Positions 19,714 through 28,166 of a stretch of DNA of 54,233 nucleotides are shown piece by piece (the stretch's first letter is position 1; every line of letters starts with the position of its first letter). Position numbers and translations under genes: made by a program. The stretch spans positions 1 to 54,233 of the forward strand of contig JARXZD010000009.1 of the NCBI GenBank assembly GCA_029893765.1, in the 5' to 3' direction. Source of the DNA: Bacilli bacterium PM5-9 (GTDB lineage: Bacteria > Bacillota_I > Bacilli_A > JAJDGJ01). The notes under the pieces are model-generated. The model worked only from the letters and a program-made list of their open reading frames with translations. It did no database searches and was not told where the DNA came from.

Positions 19714-20487
19714 TTAATCTAATTTGAAATTCTTGTTATATAGATAATTCATTCCATCTAATAATAAATCCTCATCTAATATAACTTCTCTTTTCAATAT
19801 TTTGGCAATGCTACTTGATAATCCACCTGTTAGGATTATTTTTAATTCACTACCATATTCTTTTTCTAAACGCTCTATCATTCCATCTAACATTGAAGCA
19901 TATCCATACATTAATCCCGCTTGCATTGCTTGAATTGTTTCTTTGCAAATTACATGATTTGGTATTTCTAAATCAATAGCTGGTAAAAGTGCTGCATTAC
20001 TTGCTAAAGCATTTGCACTTATTTTTAATCCTGGATAAACAATTCCACCAATATATTCATTGTTATTATTTAAGATAGTCATTGTAGTTGCTGTACCTAA
20101 ATCAATTACTAAACAATTTTGTCCATATTTTTGTTTCGCTCCAACAATTCCTACTAAAATATCTGGTGCTAATGTTTTTGGTTGTTCTATTTTAATTGCT
20201 ACCCCTGATTTTAAGTTTGTTCCAACAAAAACTGCTTTTGTATTAAAATATTTTTTTGCTAATTTTTCAAATATTGGATTAACACTTAAAATTACAGAGG
20301 AAATAATTATTCCAGTTATTTTTTTATAATTAATTCCAAAATTATCTAAACAACTAATAATTAAAGTTGAAAACTCATCTTCAGTTCTAGCTAAATCTGT
20401 TTCTAGCCTAAATGTTCCTAAAAGTTTATTTTCACTATATACTCCAAATACTATATTAGAATTACCAATGTCTATAGCTAATAACAC
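19714..20487 (-). CDS. coaX: Type III pantothenate kinase
   Basis: Phosphorylates pantothenate in the first step of CoA synthesis; an ASKHA-fold enzyme. MLLAIDIGNSNIVFGVY is the phosphate-1 loop with the catalytic Asp. NCLVIDLGTATTMTIL and GGIVYPGLKISANALASNAALLP are hallmark CoaX blocks, and ILTGGLSS is the adenosine motif. Length (257 aa) is typical. The GTG start shares one base with the TAG stop of the upstream gene (TAGTG), indicating translational coupling, with GGAG about 12 bases upstream. Confidence 0.94.
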   Translation of the reverse strand: MLLAIDIGNSNIVFGVYSENKLLGTFRLETDLARTEDEFSTLIISCLDNFGINYKKITGIIISSVILSVNPIFEKLAKKYFNTKAVFVGTNLKSGVAIKIEQPKTLAPDILVGIVGAKQKYGQNCLVIDLGTATTMTILNNNNEYIGGIVYPGLKISANALASNAALLPAIDLEIPNHVICKETIQAMQAGLMYGYASMLDGMIERLEKEYGSELKIILTGGLSSSIAKILKREVILDEDLLLDGMNYLYNKNFKLD

Positions 20488-21320
20488 TATTCATCAGCTC
20501 CTTTATCATAATCTTCTAAAAATGAATGTTTAACTCCATCTTTAGTATATCCAATTATTGCATCAATATTTACATTTGTTCCAGCAGCAAATATTGATTT
20601 ATCTACACCATCAAAGATTTTTTTATAATCTTTTATCAATTCTTTTATATCAGATCTTGTACTTGCGATTTTACCAGCAGCAACTTCGCAACCACAATCC
20701 ATCATTTGTAAACCAGTGTTTTTTGTAAATGAGATAATATCTTTTTCCTTAATCAAAACCATTGGTCTAATCAATTCCATATTTTCAAAATTTTGTGCCT
20801 TTAATTTAGGTAACATTGTTTTAAATGTTCCAGAATATAAAACATTCATTAATGTTGTTTCTATTACATCATCAAAATGATGACCTAACGCTATTTTATT
20901 GCACCCTAATTCTTTAGCAAAACTATATAAAGCTCCTCTTCTCATTCTTGCACATAAGTAACATGGAAACTCAGCTGACATTTTATCTACTACATCAAAT
21001 ATTTTAGAATCAAATATTTCAACTGGAATTTCTAAATGAGCACAATTATCAATAATTGCATTCCTATTTTCCTTATGAAAACCAGGATCCATAGCAATAA
21101 ACTTCAATTCAAAAGCAACCTTACTATGTCTATGTAATTCTTGAAGTAACTTTGCTAATAAAAGTGAGTCTTTTCCACCACTAATACAAACTGCAATTTT
21201 GTCGTTTTCTTGAATTAATTCATATTCATTCAAAGCTTTTATAAATGGTCTCCAAATCTTTTTACGATACTTTTTTATCAAGGAACGCTCTATTTCTTTT
21301 ATATCTAATTTTTCATTCAC
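20487..21320 (-). CDS. TtcA-like PP-loop ATPase (tRNA 2-thiolation type)
   Basis: ATP-pyrophosphatase of the TtcA/TtuA group that activates a tRNA base for sulfur insertion. The PP-loop SGGKDS is at residues 47-52. FPCYLCARMRRGALY gives Cys120 and Cys123, and MMDCGCEVAAGK provides the later cysteine(s), together consistent with an oxygen-sensitive [4Fe-4S] cluster. GHHFDDVIETTLMNVLYSG is the family core. Compared with proteobacterial TtcA, the protein has no CxxC near its N-terminus. It heads an operon with coaX and the FNT channel; a role linking these genes is not evident. Confidence 0.85.
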   Translation of the reverse strand: MNEKLDIKEIERSLIKKYRKKIWRPFIKALNEYELIQENDKIAVCISGGKDSLLLAKLLQELHRHSKVAFELKFIAMDPGFHKENRNAIIDNCAHLEIPVEIFDSKIFDVVDKMSAEFPCYLCARMRRGALYSFAKELGCNKIALGHHFDDVIETTLMNVLYSGTFKTMLPKLKAQNFENMELIRPMVLIKEKDIISFTKNTGLQMMDCGCEVAAGKIASTRSDIKELIKDYKKIFDGVDKSIFAAGTNVNIDAIIGYTKDGVKHSFLEDYDKGADE

Positions 21321-21345
21321 ATAATCATCCTTTACATGCCATATT

Positions 21346-21375
21346 ATTATATCATTTTAATACCGTACAAATCAA
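21346..21375 (-). promoter_or_regulatory. Promoter of the ttcA-like/coaX/FNT operon
   Basis: On the minus strand TTGATT (21375-21370), an 18-base spacer and TATAAT (21351-21346), preceded by TGA as a near-extended -10. It lies about 25 bases before the ttcA-like start. Confidence 0.6.
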
Positions 21376-21431
21376 TTATATGGGTAAAATAAATTGAACA
21401 ATAAACATAAAATAAATTGTTTAATTATACC

Positions 21432-21459
21432 TTGATTAAAAAAATCATTTTGTTATAAT
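21432..21459 (+). promoter_or_regulatory. Promoter of the threonine dehydratase gene
   Basis: TTGATT (21432-21437), a 16-base spacer, and TATAAT (21454-21459). It predicts a 5' untranslated leader of roughly 75 bases. Confidence 0.65.
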
Positions 21460-21467
21460 ATGAGTAG

Positions 21468-21530
21468 ATAATTGTTATAAATTTTTTTAACAATCTATTC
21501 GTTTAAACTAAAAACAATTTATAGAAAAAG
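21468..21530 (+). promoter_or_regulatory. Threonine dehydratase leader with element shared with tdh-kbl
   Basis: Positions 21505-21523 read AAACTAAAAACAATTTATA, identical to 5134-5152 in the tdh leader. Upstream, TTGTTA-N10-TAACAA parallels the inverted repeat in the tdh leader. Both copies end about 5-10 bases before the ribosome binding site. Confidence 0.55.
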
Positions 21531-21541
21531 GAGATTTAAAA

Positions 21542-22537
21542 ATGAGAAAATTACCAATTGATATCAAAGATATCAGAGACGCACAAGAAACCTTAAAAGG
21601 TCATGCAAGAAAAACCCCTTTAGTTAAGTCATTTTACTTTTCATCACTTACAGGCGGAGAAGTGTATTTAAAGTTAGAGAATATGCAACTAACGGGGTCT
21701 TTTAAATTTAGAGGAGCTTTTAATAAGATTTCAAGCTTAACTGAAGAAGAGCGTAAAGCAGGAGTTATTGCTTGTTCTGCTGGTAATCATGCACAAGGTG
21801 TTGCTTTATCAAGTTATTTATTAGGTATTAAATCAAAAATTGTTATGCCTACAACTGCACCTAAAGCAAAAGTTGAAGCTACAAGAGGATATCATTCTGA
21901 AGTAGTTTTAAGTGGAGATACATTTGATGATGCAAAAGATACATGTAATTGTATTGCTGCTGAAAGTGGAGAAACTTTCCTACATCCATATGATGATAAA
22001 TACGTAATGGCTGGTCAAGGAACAATTGGTTTAGAAATTCTTGATGAATTATGGGATGTTGAAACTGTAATCGTACCAATCGGTGGTGGTGGTATTATCG
22101 CTGGTATTTCAGTTGCTTTAAAATCATTCAACCCAAATATCACTATTATTGGTGTTCAAGCTGAAAATGTTCATGGTATGAAAGCTAGTTACGATGCTAA
22201 TGAAATCGTATCTCATTTTGTTGCACCAACAATCGCTGATGGATGTGCTGTAAAAGTTCCAGGTGAAATGACTTTTGAAATTGTTCAAGAATTAGTTGAT
22301 GATATAGTAACAGTTAGTGAAGATCAAATTGAATTAGCATTAAAAGATTTACTACAACGTGGAAAAGTTGTTGTTGAAGGTGCTGGTGCTCTTGCAAGTG
22401 CTGCAATCCATTCTGGAAAAATTGATCACTTCATTAAAGGTAAAAAAGTGGTTGCTATTTTATCTGGTGGAAACATTGACTTAACAAGAGTTTCAAACAT
22501 TGTTGATCATTTCTATGCACAAGAATTAACTGACTAA
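21542..22537 (+). CDS. Catabolic threonine ammonia-lyase (threonine dehydratase)
   Basis: PLP enzyme converting threonine to 2-oxobutyrate and ammonia. [12 protein letters not shown] holds the Schiff-base Lys55, [12 protein letters not shown] is the PLP-phosphate/substrate loop, and [12 protein letters not shown] is the tetraglycine phosphate cradle. At 331 aa it has no ACT regulatory domain, so it matches the degradative TdcB type rather than feedback-inhibited IlvA. AAAAGGAGATTTAAA precedes the ATG. Together with tdh-kbl it gives two threonine-degrading routes whose leaders share a sequence element. Confidence 0.93.
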   Translation: MRKLPIDIKDIRDAQETLKGHARKTPLVKSFYFSSLTGGEVYLKLENMQLTGSFKFRGAFNKISSLTEEERKAGVIACSAGNHAQGVALSSYLLGIKSKIVMPTTAPKAKVEATRGYHSEVVLSGDTFDDAKDTCNCIAAESGETFLHPYDDKYVMAGQGTIGLEILDELWDVETVIVPIGGGGIIAGISVALKSFNPNITIIGVQAENVHGMKASYDANEIVSHFVAPTIADGCAVKVPGEMTFEIVQELVDDIVTVSEDQIELALKDLLQRGKVVVEGAGALASAAIHSGKIDHFIKGKKVVAILSGGNIDLTRVSNIVDHFYAQELTD

Positions 22538-22546
22538 AAAAAATAG

Positions 22547-22584
22547 CTATAGTCAAAAAAATAACTTTTGGCTATAGTTTTTTT
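22547..22584 (+). terminator. Threonine dehydratase terminator
   Basis: CTATAGTCAAAA (from 22547) pairs with TTTTGGCTATAG (to 22577) with one G-T wobble, followed by a long T run. Confidence 0.8.
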
Positions 22585-22635
22585 TATTTTTTTCTTGACA
22601 TTAAGTCTAATATATAATATAATTTTAAATGTAGC

Positions 22636-22709
22636 GCGGGTGTAGTTTAATGGTAGAACTTCAGCCTTCCAAGCTGACTGTGAGGGTTCGATTCCCTTCA
22701 CCCGCTCCA
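22636..22709 (+). tRNA. tRNA-Gly(UCC), integration target of the mobile element
   Basis: Acceptor GCGGGTG pairs with CACCCGC, the anticodon loop CTTCCAA gives TCC, and CCA is encoded. The 3' end (22692-22709) is the left copy of the 18-bp att repeat, so the tRNA is kept intact. Confidence 0.97.
22692..22709 (+). repeat. attL core: 18-bp direct repeat
   Basis: TTCCCTTCACCCGCTCCA at the tRNA-Gly 3' end, repeated exactly at 31989-32006. It defines the left boundary of the integrated element. Confidence 0.9.
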
Positions 22710-22719
22710 TATATAAGTT

Positions 22720-22748
22720 TTAAGCCTTATTGAAGGGCTTTTTTTGTG
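22720..22748 (+). terminator. Element-encoded terminator behind tRNA-Gly
   Basis: AAGCC and GGGCTT flank the short loop TTATTGAA and are followed by seven T. It replaces the terminator pushed away by integration. Confidence 0.55.
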
Positions 22749-22762
22749 TTCTATAACAATCA

Positions 22763-22782
22763 GGCAATCTAATTGGCAATCT
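22763..22782 (+). repeat. Left arm-type integrase repeats
   Basis: GGCAATCT at 22763-22770 and 22775-22782, 12 bases apart start to start. The same pair with the same spacing recurs near the right end (31865-31884), as expected for arm-binding sites of a Tn916/lambda-type integrase. Confidence 0.6.
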
Positions 22783-22789
22783 AATAATA

Positions 22790-24118
22790 TTAACTTTGTT
22801 CTAATACCTTATCAAGTGGACTCTTTTTATCGGTAGAATATAAGTGTTTATAAACTTTTTCTACCATGTCTCCATTTCCATGTCCAAGATATCCTCCTAC
22901 TTCATCCTCAATATATCCTAAACCTATTTCTTTGCTTGTCTCTTTTAACATTTGAACATAGTAACTGCAACTAGAATGTCTAAAACTGTGAATATGTAAT
23001 TGCTTCTTAAATTTTTCTTCTACATTGCTTTCCTTAATTATTACATTAAATCTATTTCTGAATGTTGTTTGATTTAAAGGCTTTCCATTGAACTCTATAA
23101 AAATAAAATTATTATCTGATGTATCAATACCAAGTGAATCACAATATTCCTTCCATTCATTTAAACATTTTATAATTGAGTTTGGTGTTTTTATTTCTCT
23201 TATACTACTTGCGGTTTTTGGGTCAATTCTTCTATATGTTTTGGTTTTAAGATATTTTTTTACATTTTTTGTATTTAATGTTGCATTAATGTATGTTCTA
23301 TCTTGTTGAAAATCTCCCCATGTTAATGCAAAGCCTTCGCTTTTTCTAAATCCTATAAAAAATGCACAATTTAGGTATGTGTAGTATAGTTTTTTTCTAT
23401 ACTTATTTTGTTCAACGGTCTCATTAGTTGTAAATTTAAAATCCTTTTCAAATACTTCCATTAAATAATCATACTCTTTTTTTTCTAAAAAGCTCTGTTC
23501 ATGTTTCTTTTTTCTGCCTTTGCCACGTGGTTTAATTCTAATATTATCAATAATTGTATCATCTATATATGCCATTTCTGCACAGTATATTAATGCTCTA
23601 TCAATGTTTGTAAAAATATGACCAACTGTTAAGACTGACAAGTTTTTGTTAAGTGCTACTGTGTTGATATCTTTTTTTAATTGCTTGATTTCTTGAATTG
23701 TTAAATCTTCAACATATCTGTTTTTAAAATTTGGATAATTACCTTTTAAAACATAATTATTATTATTTGATAGAAATTTATCAATCACCTCAAAACTTCT
23801 ATTATGATTAATGCAATTTTTAATTTCTAATCTATGATACTCGTTAACAATGTCACTATACAAATGCTTAGTGTTTAATTTCGTTTTTTTAAGTAATCCT
23901 TCTCTAAAGTCTACTCTCATCTTTTGAACTTCATGCTCAACTTTGGTAACTGATGTTTGCCAAATTTTTGTTTTCAATGTTTTCTTAACTCCATTTGCAG
24001 AAGCAGTAAACTGTTTTTTATACACTCTTTTATTTGTAGCTTTGTCAATTTTAGTTAAATATTTTGAACCATTTACTTCAATTTTATGTACTTTATATTT
24101 ATCAATGTTTTTCATCAT
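22790..24118 (-). CDS. int: Tyrosine integrase of the mobile element
   Basis: Site-specific recombinase for integration and excision at tRNA-Gly. The N-terminal ~60 residues form an AP2-like arm-binding region, and residues about 85-190 a SAM-like core-binding domain. The catalytic domain shows FFIGFRKSEGFALTWGDF (Arg I), HIHSFRHSSCSYY (HxxR) and GYLGHGNGDMVEKVYKHLY (His and the nucleophilic Tyr). Length (442 aa) fits Tn916-like integrases. AAGGAGGGACTTA precedes the ATG pair at 24118/24115. It is downstream of the HTH gene, only 11 bases away, and adjoins the attL end. Confidence 0.93.
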   Translation of the reverse strand: MMKNIDKYKVHKIEVNGSKYLTKIDKATNKRVYKKQFTASANGVKKTLKTKIWQTSVTKVEHEVQKMRVDFREGLLKKTKLNTKHLYSDIVNEYHRLEIKNCINHNRSFEVIDKFLSNNNNYVLKGNYPNFKNRYVEDLTIQEIKQLKKDINTVALNKNLSVLTVGHIFTNIDRALIYCAEMAYIDDTIIDNIRIKPRGKGRKKKHEQSFLEKKEYDYLMEVFEKDFKFTTNETVEQNKYRKKLYYTYLNCAFFIGFRKSEGFALTWGDFQQDRTYINATLNTKNVKKYLKTKTYRRIDPKTASSIREIKTPNSIIKCLNEWKEYCDSLGIDTSDNNFIFIEFNGKPLNQTTFRNRFNVIIKESNVEEKFKKQLHIHSFRHSSCSYYVQMLKETSKEIGLGYIEDEVGGYLGHGNGDMVEKVYKHLYSTDKKSPLDKVLEQS

Positions 24119-24129
24119 TAAGTCCCTCC

Positions 24130-24489
24130 TTAACTTAATGATAGTTTATTGTTATTCAATAATTTATTATAATCAAATAGATTAATCAAATCAACTGAAT
24201 CTTTAAAAATAAAAGATTGCGAGTTAGCAATCTTTTTGTCTGAACCCAATTCATATAGTAGCTCATATTCTTTATTTATGACTGGATTGTTATACCATAT
24301 TATGAAATGGTCTGTACGAATCGAGGCACCAGCTGTATAACGATATCTATCCTTGTATTCCTCAATAATATCTAATCTCATTTGCTTAGCTGCATGTATA
24401 GTTTGACCAGTAATTTCTGATATTTGTTTACATGTTAATGTTCCATATTGTAGAATTTCTCTTATTTTTTTAATATTTAGTTTTTTCAT
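24130..24489 (-). CDS. HTH DNA-binding protein upstream of integrase (possible excisionase)
   Basis: Encodes 119 residues. The N-terminus MKKLNIKKIREILQYGTLTCKQISEITGQTIHAAKQMRLDIIEEY looks like a winged-helix/HTH region. The rest (RTDHFIIWYNNPVINKEYELLYELGSDKK) is unrecognised. Directly preceding int in one transcription unit, it sits where excisionases of ICE/IME elements lie, so a directionality or regulatory role is inferred, not shown. The start is the ATG at 24489, after AGAAAGG; a longer frame to 24555 lacks a binding site. Confidence 0.65.
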   Translation of the reverse strand: MKKLNIKKIREILQYGTLTCKQISEITGQTIHAAKQMRLDIIEEYKDRYRYTAGASIRTDHFIIWYNNPVINKEYELLYELGSDKKIANSQSFIFKDSVDLINLFDYNKLLNNNKLSLS

Positions 24490-24578
24490 GTTATTATAAT
24501 CCTTTCTAGTAGTTGTATTTTTAAACCAATTTTGGTTATTTTTTCTTTGATACAATTTTATAATAACACACTAAATTT

Positions 24579-24623
24579 AAAAAGTCAAATTTATAGTATA
24601 ACAATAATCGACTTTTTTGTCAA
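24579..24623 (-). promoter_or_regulatory. Consensus promoter with operator-like inverted repeat for the HTH-int unit
   Basis: On the minus strand, TTGACA (24623-24618), a 17-base spacer and TATACT (24600-24595). AAAAAGTC (24579-24586) and GACTTTTT (24610-24617) form an inverted repeat straddling the -10, positioned for repression of excision/integration genes. Confidence 0.7.
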
Positions 24624-24662
24624 TAGAAATACTCTAGTTAATCACATTATATTAACAATCAT

Positions 24663-25424
24663 TTATTTTCTCAGAATAATGTAATCTTTTTTAAAATTAA
24701 AGCCGTTCATTTCATAAGAAAAATGTTTTTTAAATATTACATCATCAGATTGTTTAATGTCTTTAAGTATTCTGCCATCATATATATATCCTTTTTCTAT
24801 TGGTGGCTCTTTAAGGTTTTTAGATTTCAGATATGTTTTAGAATGTCTTCTTTCTATATCAAACTCTTTTAATAAATATTTTGATAAATAATTACTTGCT
24901 CCAAGAAATCCATTCTTACTTTTATTTATCTTATTTATTTTCACAAAACCATTTTTCCATATATCAGATAATTTATTGCTATCAATATATGGGCAATTAA
25001 ATAAAATTGTATGAAAATGAATTCTTTTTGATTTACATTGTGTTTCACTAACAGTTATATAATCAATAGTAGTATCTAAATAATAGTTAAGTCTTTTTAT
25101 AAAATTTCTGAATTCTTTATTTGCTACTTTTAAATCAAAAACATCAGTATCAAAAGTTAAAGTTATAAATTTATGAGAATTACTTTTATCAGGTTTAATA
25201 CTAAGATTGAATAATATTAATTCTTTTAATTCCTCTGACCTTTTAATTAATGCTTTCTTTCTTCTTTCTACTGAATCTGCTTTCTCTGATAATGACATTT
25301 CATCGAATGCTTTCTTTGGTTTACCTTTTGTTTTATTATCAGTAGGCTGTCTATTAAACAAATTTTTATTATAAACACTATATATAATAAACTGACCAAC
25401 ATCTTTTTTTATATAACTATACAT
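24663..25424 (-). CDS. Rolling-circle replication initiator (HUH endonuclease)
   Basis: Encodes 253 residues with the three RCR Rep motifs: KFITLTFDTD (motif 1), RIHFHTILFNCPY (motif 2, HUH-type His136 and His138), and SNYLSKYLLKE (motif 3, Tyr179 nucleophile in YxxK form). It would nick one strand at an origin and stay covalently bound. The pattern is closer to phage/plasmid Rep proteins (G2P/gokushovirus VP4-like) than to the NicK relaxases of ICEBs1/Tn916. The start is the ATG at 25424, after GGGAGGAAAATT; the ATG six codons earlier overlaps that site. The structured region at 25501-25583 lies just upstream. Confidence 0.85.
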   Translation of the reverse strand: MYSYIKKDVGQFIIYSVYNKNLFNRQPTDNKTKGKPKKAFDEMSLSEKADSVERRKKALIKRSEELKELILFNLSIKPDKSNSHKFITLTFDTDVFDLKVANKEFRNFIKRLNYYLDTTIDYITVSETQCKSKRIHFHTILFNCPYIDSNKLSDIWKNGFVKINKINKSKNGFLGASNYLSKYLLKEFDIERRHSKTYLKSKNLKEPPIEKGYIYDGRILKDIKQSDDVIFKKHFSYEMNGFNFKKDYIILRK

Positions 25425-25500
25425 AATTTTCCTCCCATACATATTTTTAATTGGTGTCGACAGATGATGTTAATATATAATATACATATCAAGTTAAGAG

Positions 25501-25583
25501 GAGCCAACAAAAGTTGGCTCTCGTTGTTTAAAAAAACACTCCGTTTTTTGAGTTTTTCCAAAACTCAAAATTTTTTTAACAAC
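25501..25583. other. Nested inverted repeats: candidate nick/replication origin
   Basis: First hairpin: GAGCCAAC (25501-25508), loop AAAA, GTTGGCTC (25513-25520). Second: TTTTGAGTTTT (25546-25556), loop TCC, AAAACTCAAAA (25560-25570). The second is enclosed by GTTGTTTAAAAAAA (25523-25536) and TTTTTTTAACAAC (25571-25583). It lies between the ATPase gene and rep, the position of oriT/dso in related elements. Part of it could instead act as the ATPase-gene terminator. Confidence 0.55.
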
Positions 25584-25626
25584 TCTTTATAATGTTAATA
25601 CCTTATTTGTATTAATACTAAACTAT

Positions 25627-26982
25627 CTATGAAAGCAATTCATCTAGTAATATTTGAAACTCTGAGTCATTTTTAAATTCAGGTATTTCTATAAATCTTG
25701 GCGAAGTACAGCTATTATCCATATAGTAACCTTGTGCAGATTGTAAACCCTTATTTCTAATCTTTACATCTGTGTCACCAAAAATCATTCTTTGCTCATC
25801 TAATGATAGGTTTTGCAATCCAACTCTTATTGAGAATTGTGCTCTTATGTCACTAGAAAAAAAATCATCTATTCGAGCCATTTGCATGCCTAAGATTACA
25901 AAAATATTTTGTTGTCTTCCTTTTAATACTAACTGCTTTAAGTAACTTTGACATTCTTTTGCTATCTTAGCGTCTTCTGCATTTAATGCACTCAATTCAT
26001 CAACAACAACAATTATAGGTTTTAAGTCCTTTGTATTCCCAGTAAGTGATGAATAATTTTTATATCTTTCATTCATTTTTTGATTTACTTCTCTTAGTAT
26101 TCTAGCAATGTTTGCACCAGTCGAAGCTACATTTTCATTGCCGAAATATTCAGCCAAAAAGACTAAATCTGAACGTTTAGGGTCTGCGATATATATATCT
26201 AAATTCTTCTCTGTACTATCTTTTTTTAATACTTTAATAAAATGTAATATTGCAAATTTTAGAAAAGTAGTTTTACCTGAACCAGTTTTTCCAACACACA
26301 AAAGGTGTGGATTTAGATTTATATTTGAACTATATAAATTATTAAATATCAATTCATTATAATTAGATTTATCATTTATTATCTCAGATACACTTAGTCT
26401 TCTAGGCTTTTCTAGCAATGCATAATAATCTGTATACTGAGGGTTTGTATCATTTATCTCATCAAATATTAATCCAAACTCATTTTCTAAATACAGTTGC
26501 ATATTATCAATACTGACTTTTTTTATCCATGAATTAGATTGTCCATATACTCTAATTATTATTCTGTTTCGTGTAACAATAAACCCTATATTTTGATAAG
26601 CTGTTAAAATCTCTTTATTAAAAATATTAGTTTTAGTTTCATATAATTGGTGTACTTTTATTATTTTAAACAAACCATTTAATACATCAATTTGTAACTT
26701 CATTCCTTTGTAATTATCAATATCTAGTTTTGCTAAAATAGATATTATTAAATATACAATTTCTTTTTTAAATAACACAAAAACAATTATAAAATAGAAT
26801 AGAATAGCACCTATTAAATTAGTGCTATTCATATTCATAATGCTAATAATGTGAATAAATAAAAAATATAGCATTGAGAATAGTATACTTAATTGTATTT
26901 TTTCTGATAAAACTAACTTATTATTCAGTGAAAAAAATACAGGATTAAATTTATTCTCTGCCTTATGCAAAATGCCAAACAT
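25627..26982 (-). CDS. FtsK/TcpA-like DNA-translocating ATPase (coupling-type protein)
   Basis: Encodes 451 residues with two N-terminal membrane helices (about 31-47 and 54-71). A RecA-like motor follows, with Walker A GKTGSGKTT (231-239), Walker B PIIVVVDELSAL (about 318-329) and the FtsK-type block KGRQQNIFVILGMQM followed by DIRAQFSIRVGLQ. In ICEBs1/Tn916 the equivalent ConQ/Orf21 feeds nicked DNA to the conjugation pore. Here it probably moves the Rep-bound strand towards a helper element's machinery. Its ATG overlaps the upstream gene's stop (TAATG), and rep follows after the origin-like region. Confidence 0.9.
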   Translation of the reverse strand: MFGILHKAENKFNPVFFSLNNKLVLSEKIQLSILFSMLYFLFIHIISIMNMNSTNLIGAILFYFIIVFVLFKKEIVYLIISILAKLDIDNYKGMKLQIDVLNGLFKIIKVHQLYETKTNIFNKEILTAYQNIGFIVTRNRIIIRVYGQSNSWIKKVSIDNMQLYLENEFGLIFDEINDTNPQYTDYYALLEKPRRLSVSEIINDKSNYNELIFNNLYSSNINLNPHLLCVGKTGSGKTTFLKFAILHFIKVLKKDSTEKNLDIYIADPKRSDLVFLAEYFGNENVASTGANIARILREVNQKMNERYKNYSSLTGNTKDLKPIIVVVDELSALNAEDAKIAKECQSYLKQLVLKGRQQNIFVILGMQMARIDDFFSSDIRAQFSIRVGLQNLSLDEQRMIFGDTDVKIRNKGLQSAQGYYMDNSCTSPRFIEIPEFKNDSEFQILLDELLS

Positions 26983-27326
26983 TATTTTTCACCTTTAACA
27001 ATAGACACACTAGTAGCTGTCCCTTTTAGATGAATCATATTATTCATGATATAACAACTGAGTTCTAAATCTGTATAGCTAACTTCTAATTCATGATTTA
27101 ATTTATTCTTATCGAGTTTTATTAGCGGTTCAGTAGATTCAATAAATATTTTAAGTTTTTCATATTCTAATGACTTTAATATATTTATATAATGGAAACC
27201 CAATAATTTATCTGTTTTTCTATTATTAACCTTATCGTATTCATAGACAGGCTCTACTCCTATTAATCTACTTTGATACATAGTCTTTGCTACATCTAAT
27301 GGTGTTTTGCTTGCGTTTATTCCCAT
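26982..27326 (-). CDS. Small element protein of unknown function upstream of the ATPase
   Basis: Encodes 114 residues, mostly predicted beta-strand (GVEPVYEYDKV, KTDKLLGFHYINI, HLKGTATSVSIVKGEK), without membrane segments. In position it matches YdcP/DUF961 proteins that precede the coupling ATPase in ICEBs1-like elements, and its strand-rich pattern would suit such a fold. I cannot see a decisive motif, so the match is positional. AGGAGG lies 9 bases before the ATG. It is translationally coupled to the ATPase gene. Confidence 0.6.
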   Translation of the reverse strand: MGINASKTPLDVAKTMYQSRLIGVEPVYEYDKVNNRKTDKLLGFHYINILKSLEYEKLKIFIESTEPLIKLDKNKLNHELEVSYTDLELSCYIMNNMIHLKGTATSVSIVKGEK

Positions 27327-27367
27327 CTAAACCATCCTCCTATTTTATATTTTCTCAAATCTAATAT

Positions 27368-27373
27368 ATTATA
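27368..27373 (-). promoter_or_regulatory. Probable -10 of the element's transfer/replication operon
   Basis: Minus-strand TATAAT at 27373-27368 lies about 40 bases before the 114-aa gene. The region 27340-27570 holds only AT-rich sequence and no further gene. Confidence 0.4.
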
Positions 27374-27574
27374 GTGAATTTTATAATTAATATAATAATA
27401 ATTATGTTCTCTAAATACTTCATATATTATTTTGATACTATATTATATTAAGTTTTTTAGAAAACAATAAATAATTATCATCTCTTATTAAATAATTATA
27501 AAATTATTTTTGAGATACGATATTATATGAGAATATAAAAAGAATGATGTAAATAAATTGTTGTCTTATAAAAA

Positions 27575-27597
27575 AAGATACTTTTTAAAAGTATCAA
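27575..27597 (-). terminator. Terminator of the XRE repressor gene
   Basis: GATACTTT and AAAGTATC (27577-27595) form a hairpin that, on the minus strand, is followed by seven T. Confidence 0.75.
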
Positions 27598-27603
27598 TTT
27601 AAA

Positions 27604-27945
27604 TTATTTTTTTTCAGAAACTGCATGTACAAACTCTCTTAGGATAACCTCTGCATGTTTTCTTTCACTCTCGCTTAATTGCTCAAGCATTTGAGTTAGT
27701 GTAGATATATCAGTTTTTTCTCTTTGTCCAAATAGTAAATAATCAACATCAGTATATAATTCTGTTGCAATATTTGCTAAACTTTTAACCGAAGGAGTTT
27801 TTCTTTGCCCCTCTATCGCAAATAAATAGTTACTACTTAGTCCTGTTAAATCACTTAGTTTTTCAACTGTAAAATTATTATCTAGCCTTTTTTGCTTAAT
27901 TCTTTGGGCAAGGTCTTGAACATTTATTTCTTTTGTCTTTTTCAT
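27604..27945 (-). CDS. XRE/Cro-cI-type repressor of the mobile element
   Basis: Encodes 113 residues. Residues 10-70 form an HTH_3 domain (LAQRIKQKRLDNNFTVEKLSDLTGLSSNYLFAIEGQRKTPSVKSLANIATELYTDVDYLLFG). The C-terminus (about 75-113) is a short helical segment probably used for dimerisation. It resembles ImmR-type regulators that hold ICE/IME genes silent, but no ImmA-like protease adjoins. GGAGTGAAATA precedes the ATG. CATATA/TATATG-rich repeats between it and the divergent CAP gene (27960-28020) are possible operators. Confidence 0.85.
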   Translation of the reverse strand: MKKTKEINVQDLAQRIKQKRLDNNFTVEKLSDLTGLSSNYLFAIEGQRKTPSVKSLANIATELYTDVDYLLFGQREKTDISTLTQMLEQLSESERKHAEVILREFVHAVSEKK

Positions 27946-28166
27946 TATTTCACTCCATCCATATATACTTTAAATTCTATATGTATTTCATATAAAATAA
28001 TATGGACTATATGGTTTGAACTTATTTGCCTATTAGTGTATAATAATAGCATATAATATTATCTAAGAACTCAATTATTCAAAATGTATTATCTTTGTTT
28101 ACTTTACTTGATTCGAATTAGTTAATAATGTATAATTATAATAAATATACAAAAGGGGAAATAGCT

